DNA from: B1 sp034439755
Lineage (GTDB): Bacteria > Bacteroidota > Bacteroidia > UKL13-3
Assembly (NCBI GenBank): GCA_034439755.1
Contig: JAWXAZ010000034.1
Location: 4,114-68,113, forward strand
Direction of reading: 5' to 3'
DNA: 64,000 nucleotides
Part shown: positions 26,888 to 36,762 of the stretch, piece after piece
How positions within the stretch are numbered: the stretch's first letter is position 1
Layout: every line of letters starts with the position of its first letter
Translations under genes and position numbers: made by a program
Notes under the pieces: model-generated
What the model saw: only the letters and a program-made list of their open reading frames with translations
Database searches by the model: none
What the model was told of the DNA's origin: nothing

Positions 26888-27382
26888 TTAATGGCTAATT
26901 CTTTGATACAACTCAAAAGTATGTGCATGGGCATTCTTTTCATCAGCATCAAATCGTTCTGAACCAATTAAACTCCATTCTTTTGGATTTAGAACAGGAA
27001 AGAAGGCATCTGCCTTAAATCGATGGTGAATTCTAGTTAAGTAAACCTTATTGCACAAGGGCAACGCTTGCTGGTAAATACTGTCGCCACCAATGATAAA
27101 TACAATAGGGGAATTTTTTACTTTAGCATGGTCTAAGGCACTTGCCAAAGAGGAAAAAACCAAACAACCATCAATTTTTTGAGTGCTTTGCGACAAAACC
27201 ATATTAGTTCTATTGGGCAAAGGTTTTCCTATAGAATCATAGGTTTTTCTGCCCATTAAAACTGCATGACCAGAAGTTACGCGTTTAAAATATTTTAGGT
27301 CGTTAGGCAAATAGCATAGAAGCTTATTTTCATTGCCAATTCCATTGTTTTCATCTACAGCTACAACAATTGATATTTCCAT
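26888..27382 (-). CDS. folA: Dihydrofolate reductase
   Basis: About 164 aa. NADPH-dependent reduction of dihydrofolate, essential for thymidylate and one-carbon metabolism. Motifs: SIVVAVDENNGIG near the N-terminus, LPNDLKYFKRVT with the substrate-binding acidic residue near residue 26, MGRKTYDSIGKPLPNR near 45 and FIIGGDSIYQQALP near 95. ATG 27382 is chosen because a strong ribosome site lies five bases upstream; a TTG at 27397 would place that site inside the gene. Downstream of dnaA on the same strand but separated by a terminator. Confidence 0.94.
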   Translation of the reverse strand: MEISIVVAVDENNGIGNENKLLCYLPNDLKYFKRVTSGHAVLMGRKTYDSIGKPLPNRTNMVLSQSTQKIDGCLVFSSLASALDHAKVKNSPIVFIIGGDSIYQQALPLCNKVYLTRIHHRFKADAFFPVLNPKEWSLIGSERFDADEKNAHAHTFELYQRISH

Positions 27383-27387
27383 TTTTT

Positions 27388-27395
27388 CCTCCTTC
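27388..27395 (-). promoter_or_regulatory. Strong Shine-Dalgarno site of folA
   Basis: GAAGGAGG on the minus strand, five bases before the folA ATG. It decides the start codon and is notable because most genes here have no such site. Confidence 0.75.
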
Positions 27396-27437
27396 AAATA
27401 TACTCGTTTATGATGCTGGCAATTTAGGTAAATCCAT

Positions 27438-27469
27438 AAAAAAAGCCCTGCAAGGCAGGGCTTTTTTTT
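27438..27469 (-). terminator. Terminator of dnaA
   Basis: A-tract, perfect stem AGCCCTGC-AAG-GCAGGGCT, T-tract. It overlaps the dnaA stop codon. The flanking A and T tracts make it symmetric. Confidence 0.85.
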
Positions 27470-28919
27470 AAACTAAATTCATTTTAATCCGTTTGCCTAT
27501 TTCATCGATATCGGCTTTAAATTTCTTATCGGTTTCCATTAAATCGTTAACAGTTTGACAAGCATGAATAACGGTAGAGTGATCTCTACCACCAAAATGC
27601 ATTCCGATTGTTTTTAACGAAGACTTGGTTAAATCTTTGGCATAAAACATTGAAATCTGACGCGCTTGTACAATCTCGCGCTTACGTGTTTTAGACTTTA
27701 CTTGCTCTACCGGAATGGTAAAGAAATCGCACACCAATTTCTGAATATATTCGATAGAAATCTCACGGGTATTGTTCTTCACAAAATTCTTTAGAATTTG
27801 CTTCGCTAAATCAATATTAACCTCTTTGCGGTTAAGGCTGGCCTGAGCCAAAAGGCTCACCAAAGCACCTTGCAATTCGCGCACATTGGTGTTTATATTA
27901 TGAGAAACATATTCTACCACTTCTCTATTTAAGGTAATGCCATCGTTGTACATCATGTATTCTAGGATGGCAAGACGTGTTTCAAAATCTGGTGTTTGCA
28001 AATCTGCCGACAATCCCCATTTGAAGCGACTCAATAAACGCTCGTCCATGCCTTTTAAATCCTTGGGCGCACGATCACTCGTTAAGATAATTTGTTTACC
28101 TTGTTGGTGTAAATGGTTAAATATGGTAAAGAAAATTTCTTGCGTTTTTTGTTTGTTCTCTAAAAACTGAACATCATCTACTATTAATACATCAATTTGT
28201 TGGTAATAGTTAATGAAGTCTTGGTTTGAATTGTTGCGAATAGCATCAACAAACTGATTCATGAATTTTTCAACTGGCACATACAAAACAATTTTGTTGC
28301 GGCTGTTTTGCTTAATTAAATTACCAATGGCATGAACCAAATGTGTTTTCCCCAAACCGGTTTCACTAAAAATCATCAAAGGATTAAATGAAGTGCCACC
28401 CGGTTTGTTGGCAACTGCGATACCTGCGCTGCGTGCCAGTCTATTACAGTCTCCCTCTATAAAATTATCAAAAGTTAAGTTAGGATTTAAGTTGCTATCT
28501 ATATTAACCTTTTTAATACCAGGAATAATAAATGGATTTTTAATACTTGGGTTTAGGTTAATTCCTACACTGCTTTGCTGCAAATCTGCTTTAGAGCTGG
28601 TGCTACCTGGAATATTTACAACATACGGACTAGAATTCCCTGTTCCATTTTCTACAATAATATTGTATTCTAAACGGGCACCTACTCCCAATTCTTGTTT
28701 CAAAGTTTTCTTAAGCAAGCTAACATAATGCTCTTCAAGCCACTCGTAAAAAAACTGACTAGGAACTTGAATGGTTAAAACTTTGTTATCTAATTTGATG
28801 GGCTTAATTGGTTCAAACCATGTTTTAAAGCTTTGCGCTGGTACATTGTCTTGAATCAATTTTAGGATTCCGTTCCAAACATCTTCACAAGTTTTCTCTG
28901 TTGTAATAATCTCTTTCAT
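27468..28919 (-). CDS. dnaA: Chromosomal replication initiator DnaA
   Basis: 483 aa. Domain I at about 1-85 (interaction), a Ser/Asn-rich linker to about 150, an AAA+ domain with Walker A SETGLGKTHL near residue 180 and Walker B VLIVDDVQF near 245, and domain IV with the DNA-binding signature GGRDHSTVIHACQTV near 450. It binds DnaA boxes and opens oriC. The 235-bp region upstream (28920-29153) is AT-rich, but I could find no exact TTATNCACA box, so I do not call an origin. No dnaN or gyrB is adjacent. Confidence 0.97.
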   Translation of the reverse strand: MKEIITTEKTCEDVWNGILKLIQDNVPAQSFKTWFEPIKPIKLDNKVLTIQVPSQFFYEWLEEHYVSLLKKTLKQELGVGARLEYNIIVENGTGNSSPYVVNIPGSTSSKADLQQSSVGINLNPSIKNPFIIPGIKKVNIDSNLNPNLTFDNFIEGDCNRLARSAGIAVANKPGGTSFNPLMIFSETGLGKTHLVHAIGNLIKQNSRNKIVLYVPVEKFMNQFVDAIRNNSNQDFINYYQQIDVLIVDDVQFLENKQKTQEIFFTIFNHLHQQGKQIILTSDRAPKDLKGMDERLLSRFKWGLSADLQTPDFETRLAILEYMMYNDGITLNREVVEYVSHNINTNVRELQGALVSLLAQASLNRKEVNIDLAKQILKNFVKNNTREISIEYIQKLVCDFFTIPVEQVKSKTRKREIVQARQISMFYAKDLTKSSLKTIGMHFGGRDHSTVIHACQTVNDLMETDKKFKADIDEIGKRIKMNLV

Positions 28920-29153
28920 AATCGGAAGTAAAAATGACTAAAAAAGTTCACACATCAAAATCTTTTCAACATTATTTTTAAAAAAAAAGTGACTAAAAAA
29001 AATTACCCACTGATTTTTAACATACTTATAAAATGTTCGCAAAAAAATTTTTTGATATCAAGTTTAGAGTGTAATGAATTTATTTACAATTTCTTCACAA
29101 CACCCCAAGAGGTTAATAATTATTAGCATCTACAGCGATAACAAAAAATTAAC

Positions 29154-30107
29154 CTAAGCCTTGCATTCAGTGTTTGTTAGCGAATGCAATTGACTATTCA
29201 CCTCATTGTGAGTGTTAACAAAGGGTTCAAAAGTGTAGTTTAGCTGTCCCACTTGTAAACCCGCCCATCCCACTTGATTTACACATACCTTTTTGTTGAT
29301 AACATTGGTGTACACAACCGGCTCTGGCAAAAATGTGTGGGTATGCCCGCCAATAATGAGGTCAATATTTTGCGTTTGCAAAGCCAAAATCTCATCACTC
29401 ACTTTTTTCTCTTTATACTTATAACCTAAATGAGAAAGACAAATAACCAAATCGCACTTTTTTCCTTTCTTTAACAATTCGGCAATCTTGTTTGCAACCG
29501 GAATTGGATGTTGGTAAACAATGCCTCCATATAATTTATCTGGCACCAAACCTTTTAACTCAATACCCAATCCAAATACCCCAATCTTCAATCCGTTTTT
29601 TCTATAAATTTTATATGGCTGCACTTTACTTTCTAAAGCTGTTTTTGAAAAATCGTAATTGGCATTTACAAAATCAAATTTTGCATGCGGCATTTGCTTC
29701 ATTAGGCCTTCAATGCCATTGTCAAAATCGTGATTCCCCAACGTTACACAATCGTAAGCCATTTCGCTCATCAACTTATACTCTAACTCACCGCCATAAA
29801 AATTAAAATAAGGTGTGCCTTGAAATATATCACCGGCATCTAACAATAAAATCTCCCCTGCTTTAGAGCGAATATCTTTTATTAAAGAAGCCCTGCGAGC
29901 CGCACCACCCATTCCCCCATAGTTTTTATCGATGGCAGGAAAAGGTTCAATTCTGCTATGCCAATCATTGGTATGCAATACCGTTAACGTTTTGGGTTCG
30001 GTTTGAGCCAATACGCGCACTGGTGAATTTGCCAGAGCTCCAAATCCTACCAAATAAAGCGTATGCTTTATAAATTGCTTGCGGCTATTTTTTTGAGATT
30101 CGTCCAT
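29154..30107 (-). CDS. 5'-nucleotidase/UshA-type metallophosphatase, catalytic half
   Basis: 317 aa. N-terminal signal-like segment (RKQFIKHTLYLVGFGALANS), then the calcineurin-like phosphoesterase motifs LHTNDWHSRIEPF near 45, GDIFQGTPYFN near 93, LGNHDFDNG near 125 and GGHTHTFLPEP near 255. It is only the catalytic domain of a UshA-like enzyme; the substrate-specificity domain is in the upstream gene, whose end overlaps this start by 23 bp. The two probably form a periplasmic two-subunit nucleotidase. TTG-free ATG start. Confidence 0.9.
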   Translation of the reverse strand: MDESQKNSRKQFIKHTLYLVGFGALANSPVRVLAQTEPKTLTVLHTNDWHSRIEPFPAIDKNYGGMGGAARRASLIKDIRSKAGEILLLDAGDIFQGTPYFNFYGGELEYKLMSEMAYDCVTLGNHDFDNGIEGLMKQMPHAKFDFVNANYDFSKTALESKVQPYKIYRKNGLKIGVFGLGIELKGLVPDKLYGGIVYQHPIPVANKIAELLKKGKKCDLVICLSHLGYKYKEKKVSDEILALQTQNIDLIIGGHTHTFLPEPVVYTNVINKKVCVNQVGWAGLQVGQLNYTFEPFVNTHNEVNSQLHSLTNTECKA

Positions 30108-30825
30108 CTTTCACTGCATTAAGATTTTGACCACGGGAATTCATAATCTTCAATTGCTCAATCAATGCATCCCGCATTAATTTTTGCGTATCAATTCTTT
30201 CTAATGGATTCAACAAAGCCTCTGCCTTATCTCCCCCATTGGCCAAATAATCACTCGTTAAAATCCAATAATCTTTAGCAACATCAAAAGGTACTCCCAT
30301 TATTTTTATGTTGGTAGCCAAATCATTTTCAATATCCATATTTAAGCCAGCAACTGGCGCTCCATTGTTTTGCGCCAACACATTAAACAACTCCAAACAT
30401 TTTTGGCCGCGCACCTTCACCAAAACCACTTGGTTATCGAAAGGCAACAACTCAAAAACAGTTCTCACCGCAATTGGCCCTTTATACAAAACAGGAATGC
30501 GCAAGCCCCCATTATTTAACACACAAAAATCGGCCTGCAGCTTATTATTTTTGGCATACTCCATAAAAACATCACACACCATATTCCCCAAACTTCCCTC
30601 TGGCTGAGCTTTCTTTAAATCGGTGGAGGCATCAATCACATGAATATTCATTAAACTATCCAGCGCCAATTTATAGGGCTTAATTAAATCAATTACGGTT
30701 TCATCCGAAGCCAAAGATGAATCGCCCTTTATTCCCCTATTTTGATTCTGCTGCTCTTTAACTTGATAGCTTGTACCGCAGGCAGAAATAACAACCAAAA
30801 ACAATAAGAAAATCTTATTTTTCAT
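30085..30825 (-). CDS. 5'-nucleotidase C-terminal-domain lipoprotein
   Basis: 246 aa with a lipoprotein signal (lipobox SACG near residue 16) and then a stand-alone 5_nucleotid_C domain: GSLGNMVCDVF near 75, LNNGGLRIP near 105, LLPFDNQVVLVKVRG near 128 and LTSDYLANGGDKAEAL near 190. In UshA this domain binds the nucleoside and follows the catalytic domain; here it is a separate gene placed before it. Overlaps the catalytic-half gene by 23 bp. Confidence 0.88.
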   Translation of the reverse strand: MKNKIFLLFLVVISACGTSYQVKEQQNQNRGIKGDSSLASDETVIDLIKPYKLALDSLMNIHVIDASTDLKKAQPEGSLGNMVCDVFMEYAKNNKLQADFCVLNNGGLRIPVLYKGPIAVRTVFELLPFDNQVVLVKVRGQKCLELFNVLAQNNGAPVAGLNMDIENDLATNIKIMGVPFDVAKDYWILTSDYLANGGDKAEALLNPLERIDTQKLMRDALIEQLKIMNSRGQNLNAVKDGRISKK

Positions 30826-30924
30826 GCACCAAATATATTAAAAAAATTGGTGCAATCATGGGCCAAAACATGAAAAGCAGTATCAACAAAATGATAATAC
30901 AACAACTCTAAAAAATAGCTTGCC

Positions 30925-31575
30925 TTAATTATACATCCAAAATAGAACGGGTTTATTACTTGATTTTATTATTGGGTCCAAAATTTCAAAACTGTTATTA
31001 GAAATCGTAGGGCATCCCCACCCTTCAGGCGTTCCATTTGGATAAATTTCTTCATCTGGCACTTGCTCCCAAGAATGAAACACAATATAGCGTTTTATGG
31101 CGTTGCTATTAGTTGATTCCAAGCCATGTAAAACATATTTTATATGAACACCCCAATCGCTATAGGCCCTTTCGCCAATTTTATATTTCCCAAGAGAAGA
31201 ACAGTGACTTCCATCCTCATTGCTAAATGTTGGATTCTCCTTTGTAAAATCACTATTCCATGGATAATTACCGCAACCATGTCCAACTAAAAAACTATAA
31301 ACAATGGTATCTAACTTAAAATCCCAAACCAAAAACCTTTTTAAACCAGAATGAACTCCCATATTAATTAAAATACAAAATTGGGTATTGAATTTTTGCG
31401 AAAGGCAAAACTGATAGGCATCTATTGCTTTCAACTTTGTTGCGCCAAATTCCCCTCTCAAATTATTGTTTAAATTTGTATTTTCAATTGCCTTACTTTT
31501 GGTAGCAGGCGCACTGCATCCCAATAGGTATGTTAAAAATAAAAAAGGAATAATATTTCTTATATGTATTTGCAT
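30925..31575 (-). CDS. Murein L,D-transpeptidase catalytic-domain lipoprotein
   Basis: 216 aa with lipobox LLGC near residue 20, followed by a YkuD_2-like domain: NMGVHSGLKRFLVWDF near 75, LVGHGCG near 97, SLGKYKIGERAYSDWG near 128 and the catalytic-type segment VFHSW ... GWGCPTIS with Cys near 190. Family members are predicted L,D-transpeptidases or related peptidoglycan enzymes. Its lipid anchor would hold it at a membrane facing the periplasm. 57 bp downstream of the mutase gene on the same strand. Confidence 0.82.
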   Translation of the reverse strand: MQIHIRNIIPFLFLTYLLGCSAPATKSKAIENTNLNNNLRGEFGATKLKAIDAYQFCLSQKFNTQFCILINMGVHSGLKRFLVWDFKLDTIVYSFLVGHGCGNYPWNSDFTKENPTFSNEDGSHCSSLGKYKIGERAYSDWGVHIKYVLHGLESTNSNAIKRYIVFHSWEQVPDEEIYPNGTPEGWGCPTISNNSFEILDPIIKSSNKPVLFWMYN

Positions 31576-31632
31576 TTACAAACAGTTAAAATTAAAGATA
31601 ACTGCTTGCAAAACGCAATTTAAAAGTAAAAA

Positions 31633-33183
31633 TTATGCCCTGTACTCCCCAAAAACTTCTCTAAAAGTATCGGCAATTTCGCCCAAAGTAGTGTAGTTCT
31701 CAACTGCATCAATTATCAATGGCATTACATTGGTTCCATCGGTGGCGGCTTGTTTAATTTGGTTCAGGCCGGTTTGAACCAAATCATTGTTGCGCTCTGA
31801 CCTGAGCTGCTTGAGTTTCTCCATTTGTCCAACCCGAATGTTATCATCCACACGCATAATTGGTGGCATTACATCGTGCTCAGAACCATACTTATTTACC
31901 CCAACAATAATTTTCTCTTCATGCTCAATGTCCATTTGATAGCGGTACGATGCAGCGGCAATTTCTTTTTGCATATACCCTTGTTCTATGGCAGAAACCG
32001 AACCGCCCATGGCATCAATCTTTTCAATATAAGCCCATGCCGCAGCTTCAATCTGGTTGGTTAATTCTTCCACAAAATAGCTACCGCCCATTGGATCAAC
32101 CGTATCTACTACCCCACTTTCATAAGCAATGATTTGTTGGGTACGCAAGGCTGTGCGCGCAGCCGCTTCTGTAGGCAAACTTAAGGCTTCATCAAAGCCA
32201 TTGGTATGTAAACTTTGTGTGCCGCCCATTACCGCAGCCAAGGCTTGCAAGGTAACACGCATAATGTTATTTTCTGGTTGTTGGGCTTGCAAGGTAGCCC
32301 CGCCTGTTTGTGTATGAAAACGCAACATCATGGCTTTGGGATTTTTTGCACCCATGTCTTTTGCCATCTTAGCCCACATTCTTCTGGCGGCTCTAAACTT
32401 GGCTATCTCTTCAAAGAAATTGTTGTGAGCGTTAAAGAAAAAGCTCAAACGCTGACCAAATACATCAATATCCAATCCCTTTTCTTGTGCGGCTTTTAAA
32501 TATGATTTTGCATTAGCCAATGTAAAGGCAATTTCTTGAACTGCTGTTGAGCCTGCTTCTCTAATGTGATACCCAGAAATTGAAATGGTATTCCACTTAG
32601 GCACTTCCTTGCTACAATATTCAAAAATATCGGTAATGATGCGCATACTGGGCTTTGGCGGATAAATATACGTGCCCCTTGCAGCATATTCTTTTAAGAT
32701 ATCATTCTGAATGGTGCCACTTATTTTTTTAATATCAGCACCTTGTTTTTTTGCCAAAGCAATATAAAATGCCAATAAAGTTGAAGCTGTTGCATTTATG
32801 GTCATGGAGGTGGTAATTTTCTCCAATTCAATTCCATCAAACAATGTCTCAACATCTTTTAAAGAATCAATGGCTACACCCACTTTACCCACTTCACCTT
32901 CACTCATTACATGGTCGCTATCGTAACCAATCTGCGTTGGCAAATCAAAAGCCACACTCAAGCCCATGGTGCCATTGGCCAATAAATATTTATACCGCTT
33001 ATTACTTTCTTCTGCCGTACTAAAACCTGCATATTGCCTCATGGTCCAAAGTCGGCCACGGTACATATCCTTTTGCACACCACGGGTATAAGGAAATTCT
33101 CCCGGCATTTCGGAAGCATCCTTTACAGAATATATTTCCTTAATCTCTATCTCAGAATCGGTGATATACTTTTTCTCTTCCAT
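31633..33183 (-). CDS. Methylmalonyl-CoA mutase family, large (alpha) subunit
   Basis: 516 aa. The TIM-barrel acyl-CoA binding part of a B12-dependent mutase: YTRGVQKDMYRGRLWTMRQYAGF near 35, SVAFDLPTQIGYDSDH near 75, SISGYHIREAG near 200 and FFNAHNNFFEEIAKFRAARRMWA near 250. It ends without a cobalamin-binding domain, so a separate small subunit must supply B12. None is in the window. It may act on methylmalonyl-CoA or a related branched acyl-CoA. Also absent nearby are MeaB and the epimerase. Confidence 0.9.
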   Translation of the reverse strand: MEEKKYITDSEIEIKEIYSVKDASEMPGEFPYTRGVQKDMYRGRLWTMRQYAGFSTAEESNKRYKYLLANGTMGLSVAFDLPTQIGYDSDHVMSEGEVGKVGVAIDSLKDVETLFDGIELEKITTSMTINATASTLLAFYIALAKKQGADIKKISGTIQNDILKEYAARGTYIYPPKPSMRIITDIFEYCSKEVPKWNTISISGYHIREAGSTAVQEIAFTLANAKSYLKAAQEKGLDIDVFGQRLSFFFNAHNNFFEEIAKFRAARRMWAKMAKDMGAKNPKAMMLRFHTQTGGATLQAQQPENNIMRVTLQALAAVMGGTQSLHTNGFDEALSLPTEAAARTALRTQQIIAYESGVVDTVDPMGGSYFVEELTNQIEAAAWAYIEKIDAMGGSVSAIEQGYMQKEIAAASYRYQMDIEHEEKIIVGVNKYGSEHDVMPPIMRVDDNIRVGQMEKLKQLRSERNNDLVQTGLNQIKQAATDGTNVMPLIIDAVENYTTLGEIADTFREVFGEYRA

Positions 33184-33382
33184 TTATTTACTACTTTACT
33201 ATTGTCGCTTTCAAATAAATTTGTTCTTATTAGCTTACAAAAGGTTTGTTATGAAAGCTACATTTTAATTATTATTTGGTTCAGCAAAAAAAAATCCTCC
33301 TAAAAAATCTTAGTTACATGAAACATTCAAAACAATATCTATGAATTAAATCATTGGTTTCGCCCCCTTAGCAAAAAAATCA

Positions 33383-33919
33383 CTATCCAAAAACTAAATC
33401 AAATTCCTTTTTAATAAAAGTCAATGCTTTTGCGGTTGGAACAGATTCTATTTTAATTAACTGCTCAAAAATGGCTTTGCTTAAATCTAATCCCACCGAA
33501 TTAGGACCAAGATCAGAATAGGAAGTATTAATGAGATTAATCATTTCTTCTTTTACCACTCGTATTACTTGCCATGCCTGAGCCGACACATACAATTGTT
33601 GAGATAAGTTGTGGTTGTATTCTGAGTTAATGGCTGCAATAAGCTCCATTTTTAATTGAGAAGCACTAATACCCGGCTTGTGTGTGCGAATAACCAAACT
33701 TTCTGGACTCATGCGTTCCATCAATAAAACGCAACGTTCGTAAGCTTGCAAACGCAGTGGTTGCATGGTTTTAATCTGTTCAGACTTTAAATCCATCATG
33801 CGTTTTTCATATTCTGTATCGAAAAATATTTTAAACTGATAGTAGGTGATTACAAATACAATTAATGCGGGAATTAGGTATTTCGTGATCTCAAGGAATA
33901 ATACAATTACTTCGTTCAT
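33383..33919 (-). CDS. Conserved Bacteroidota protein with N-terminal membrane helix
   Basis: 178 aa, one transmembrane helix at about 10-30, then a helical soluble domain (PLRLQAYERCVLLMERMSPESL, SEYNHNLSQQLYVSAQAWQVIRVVKEEMINLI). It matches my recollection of a conserved DUF7935-like family. No catalytic motif. It lies across a 140-bp divergent gap from ftsK, which may share its promoter region. Function unknown. Confidence 0.78.
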   Translation of the reverse strand: MNEVIVLFLEITKYLIPALIVFVITYYQFKIFFDTEYEKRMMDLKSEQIKTMQPLRLQAYERCVLLMERMSPESLVIRTHKPGISASQLKMELIAAINSEYNHNLSQQLYVSAQAWQVIRVVKEEMINLINTSYSDLGPNSVGLDLSKAIFEQLIKIESVPTAKALTFIKKEFDLVFG

Positions 33920-34058
33920 GGAGTCAAATTTTGCTCAAAAATAAGGGATTTTGCCTAATTTGTTTTCTTAATTAGAACATTTTCAAAAAGGATGTGAATA
34001 GTTGAACTAATTTTCAATTAAAAAGAAGTAGAATAACTAAATTCGTACTTTGAGAAAA

Positions 34059-36674
34059 ATGGCAAAGAAGGCGAAGGAAAATAAATTAATTTTTGGCAAC
34101 GTAGAGGAGTTTCCCGAAAAAGAGGTAACTGCAGAAACCAAAGGAAAAACAAAGAAAGAAGCCGCTAAAAGCGACAAAAAAAAGTATTTTAAATTTTTGG
34201 CTGATGAACGATTTTTAAAGTCGGCCGGAATCTTTTTTGTCTTCTTTTCCTTGTTTCTTTTTGTTTCGTGTCTTTCATTTTTTAGCGTTTGGGAAAGCGA
34301 CCAAAGCCTTGTGCGCTCCATATCTTGGGGCATGCTAAGCGAAACACAACCCAATTTAGCCGAAAATCTTTTGGGCATTATGGGGGCATGGCTAAGCTAT
34401 GTTTTCATTTATAAAGGTTTTGGCATCGCATCCTTTGCTTTTGTATTGTTATTTTTCCTTTTGGGCATTTTACTTTTAACCAATTTACAGCCCATTTCCA
34501 TTTCAAAAACTTTGCGTTACAGCTTTTTTGGTGGCATTTGGTTATCGCTCACCATGGCCTTTTTGTTTCACAGTGCCAATCCACTTTTGGCTGGTTCGTT
34601 TGGACATTTCGGGTTTCTCTATTTAAAATCTCTGTTGGGCTATGCAGGCACTGGTTTTGCCCTACTTGCCTATGTGCTCATATTTTTTGTGGCCGTTTTT
34701 AACATCAAATTCTATGAATCTAAACCTGTTGAAGAAAAAAGCACGACTAATTCTTTAAGTACAGTAGGAGAAAATGAAAAAAGCATTTCAGAAATAGAAA
34801 ATGTGCCCATAGATGGCAATGATTTCGTTCTAACCCAATTGCCCGTGGAGCAAAAATCAGAGCTGCAAGCTCCTGAGCCAGAAATAATGCCTGCAACAGT
34901 AGAAGCAATAAGTGCAGAAGAACAAGGCTTGGTGCTAGAAATCAATGAAAGTGCGCCAGACGAAATTGAAGAGATAAAAGATACACCTGAGGTTCCAATA
35001 GAAATTCCTGACCATGCGGCAATGGAACCAGAAACGGAGTCGGTTCAGACCGAAACTAAAACGGGATTAACCACAGACAGCGGCTTGGTATTGCAAGTGC
35101 AAGAAACGCCTGTTGAAGAAGAAACCGACTTAGATGCAACGCCTGCCCACAGCGGGTTAACAACGCCTTACGACCCAACATTAGACTATAGTCACTACCA
35201 GTTTCCTACCTTAGATTTATTAAATGATTATGGCGATAACAAAGCCAAAGTAGAGAGTGCAGAATTGAGCGAAAAAACCCGCATGATTGAGGAAACGCTC
35301 AAGAATTATGGCATTGGTATTAAGCGCATTTCGGCTACCATTGGGCCCACGGTTACTTTATACGAAATTATTCCGCAAGATGGGGTGCGCATTGCAAAAA
35401 TTAAAAACTTGGAGGATGATATTGCCTTGAGTTTAGCGGCTTTGGGCATTCGTATTATTGCGCCTATTCCGGGCAGGGGAACCATTGGTATTGAGGTGCC
35501 AAATGCAAATCCTGCCATGGTAAGCATGCGTTCTGTGCTTTCATCCCCTAAGTTTATTCATGCCGAAATGGATTTGCCTATTGCATTTGGCAAGACCATT
35601 AGCAATGAAGTTTTTGTAACCGACTTGGCCAAGATGCCGCATCTTTTAATGGCCGGTGCTACAGGGCAAGGAAAATCGGTGGGCTTAAATTGTGTGTTGG
35701 CTTCGCTATTATATAAGAAGCATCCATCGCAAATTAAATTTGTTCTGGTTGATCCAAAGAAGGTGGAGTTGAACATCTATAAAACGATAGAACGACATTT
35801 CTTGGCTAAGATTCCGGGCGATCAAGATGCGATTTTGACCGATACCAAATTGGTGATTCATACGTTGAATTCTTTGTGCAAGGAGATGGACGATCGCTAT
35901 GATTTGTTGAAGGATGCGCAGGTAAGGAATTTGAAAGAGTATAATGCCAAGTTTATTAGCAGAAGGTTGCCGCCTACCGATAAAATAAAGCACAGGTATT
36001 TACCTTATATCATTGTGGTAATAGATGAGTTGGCCGATTTAATGATGACGGCGGGCAAGGAAGTGGAGTTCCCAATTGCACGTTTGGCGCAGTTGGCTAG
36101 GGCAATTGGCATACATTTAATCTTAGCAACGCAAAGGCCAAGTGTGAATATTATTACTGGAACCATTAAGGCAAACTTTCCGGCGAGGTTGGCTTTTAGG
36201 GTTTCGCAGAAGATTGATTCGCGTACTATTTTGGATGCAAATGGGGCCGATCAATTGATTGGAAAGGGAGATATGTTGTTTAGCAATGGCAACGATTTAA
36301 TTAGGTTGCAATGTGCTTTTGTGGATACGCCTGAAGTTGAAAAAATAACCGATTTTATTGGCAGTCAGCAAGGGCGGGAACCATATGAATTGCCTTTGGT
36401 TCAGACCGAAAGCGACGATGTGGGTGGTGGCGAAGGTTTTGACCATGAGAACCGTGATAGTTTATTTGAGGAGGCTGCGCGCTTAATTGTGGTGCATCAA
36501 CAAGGCTCTACTTCATTGATTCAGCGTAGGCTTAATTTGGGGTATAACAGGGCTGGCCGCTTAATTGATCAACTTGAGAAAGCCGGCATTGTGGGTCCGT
36601 TTAAGGGCAGCAAGGCAAGGGAGGTAATTGTGAAGACGGAGGCCGAGTTGGAAGAAGTTTTGAGTAGGCTTTAA
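34059..36674 (+). CDS. ftsK: DNA translocase FtsK/SpoIIIE
   Basis: About 871 aa. Four N-terminal transmembrane helices within about residues 45-225 anchor it at the septum, a Glu/Pro-rich linker spans about 230-375, then the RecA-like motor with Walker A GATGQGKSVG near 530 and ATQRPSVNIITG near 690. The C-terminal winged gamma domain (GSTSLIQRRLNLGYNRAGRLIDQLEKAGIVGP) reads orienting sequences. It pumps chromosome ends during division. ATG 34059 is chosen over TTG 34050. Two GGTTCAGACC motifs lie inside the gene. Confidence 0.95.
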   Translation: MAKKAKENKLIFGNVEEFPEKEVTAETKGKTKKEAAKSDKKKYFKFLADERFLKSAGIFFVFFSLFLFVSCLSFFSVWESDQSLVRSISWGMLSETQPNLAENLLGIMGAWLSYVFIYKGFGIASFAFVLLFFLLGILLLTNLQPISISKTLRYSFFGGIWLSLTMAFLFHSANPLLAGSFGHFGFLYLKSLLGYAGTGFALLAYVLIFFVAVFNIKFYESKPVEEKSTTNSLSTVGENEKSISEIENVPIDGNDFVLTQLPVEQKSELQAPEPEIMPATVEAISAEEQGLVLEINESAPDEIEEIKDTPEVPIEIPDHAAMEPETESVQTETKTGLTTDSGLVLQVQETPVEEETDLDATPAHSGLTTPYDPTLDYSHYQFPTLDLLNDYGDNKAKVESAELSEKTRMIEETLKNYGIGIKRISATIGPTVTLYEIIPQDGVRIAKIKNLEDDIALSLAALGIRIIAPIPGRGTIGIEVPNANPAMVSMRSVLSSPKFIHAEMDLPIAFGKTISNEVFVTDLAKMPHLLMAGATGQGKSVGLNCVLASLLYKKHPSQIKFVLVDPKKVELNIYKTIERHFLAKIPGDQDAILTDTKLVIHTLNSLCKEMDDRYDLLKDAQVRNLKEYNAKFISRRLPPTDKIKHRYLPYIIVVIDELADLMMTAGKEVEFPIARLAQLARAIGIHLILATQRPSVNIITGTIKANFPARLAFRVSQKIDSRTILDANGADQLIGKGDMLFSNGNDLIRLQCAFVDTPEVEKITDFIGSQQGREPYELPLVQTESDDVGGGEGFDHENRDSLFEEAARLIVVHQQGSTSLIQRRLNLGYNRAGRLIDQLEKAGIVGPFKGSKAREVIVKTEAELEEVLSRL

Positions 36675-36762
36675 ACCATTGAGTCTATTGACTATCTAAC
36701 TGATTGATGTCATTTTTAAAATTTCTTTCCAATTTTAGAATTAATAATTAAATATTTGCACT

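Noticed and set aside
28920..29153. Replication origin beside dnaA
   Set aside because: The region is AT-rich, but I found no exact TTATNCACA boxes and no clustered repeats; dnaN and gyrB are not adjacent.
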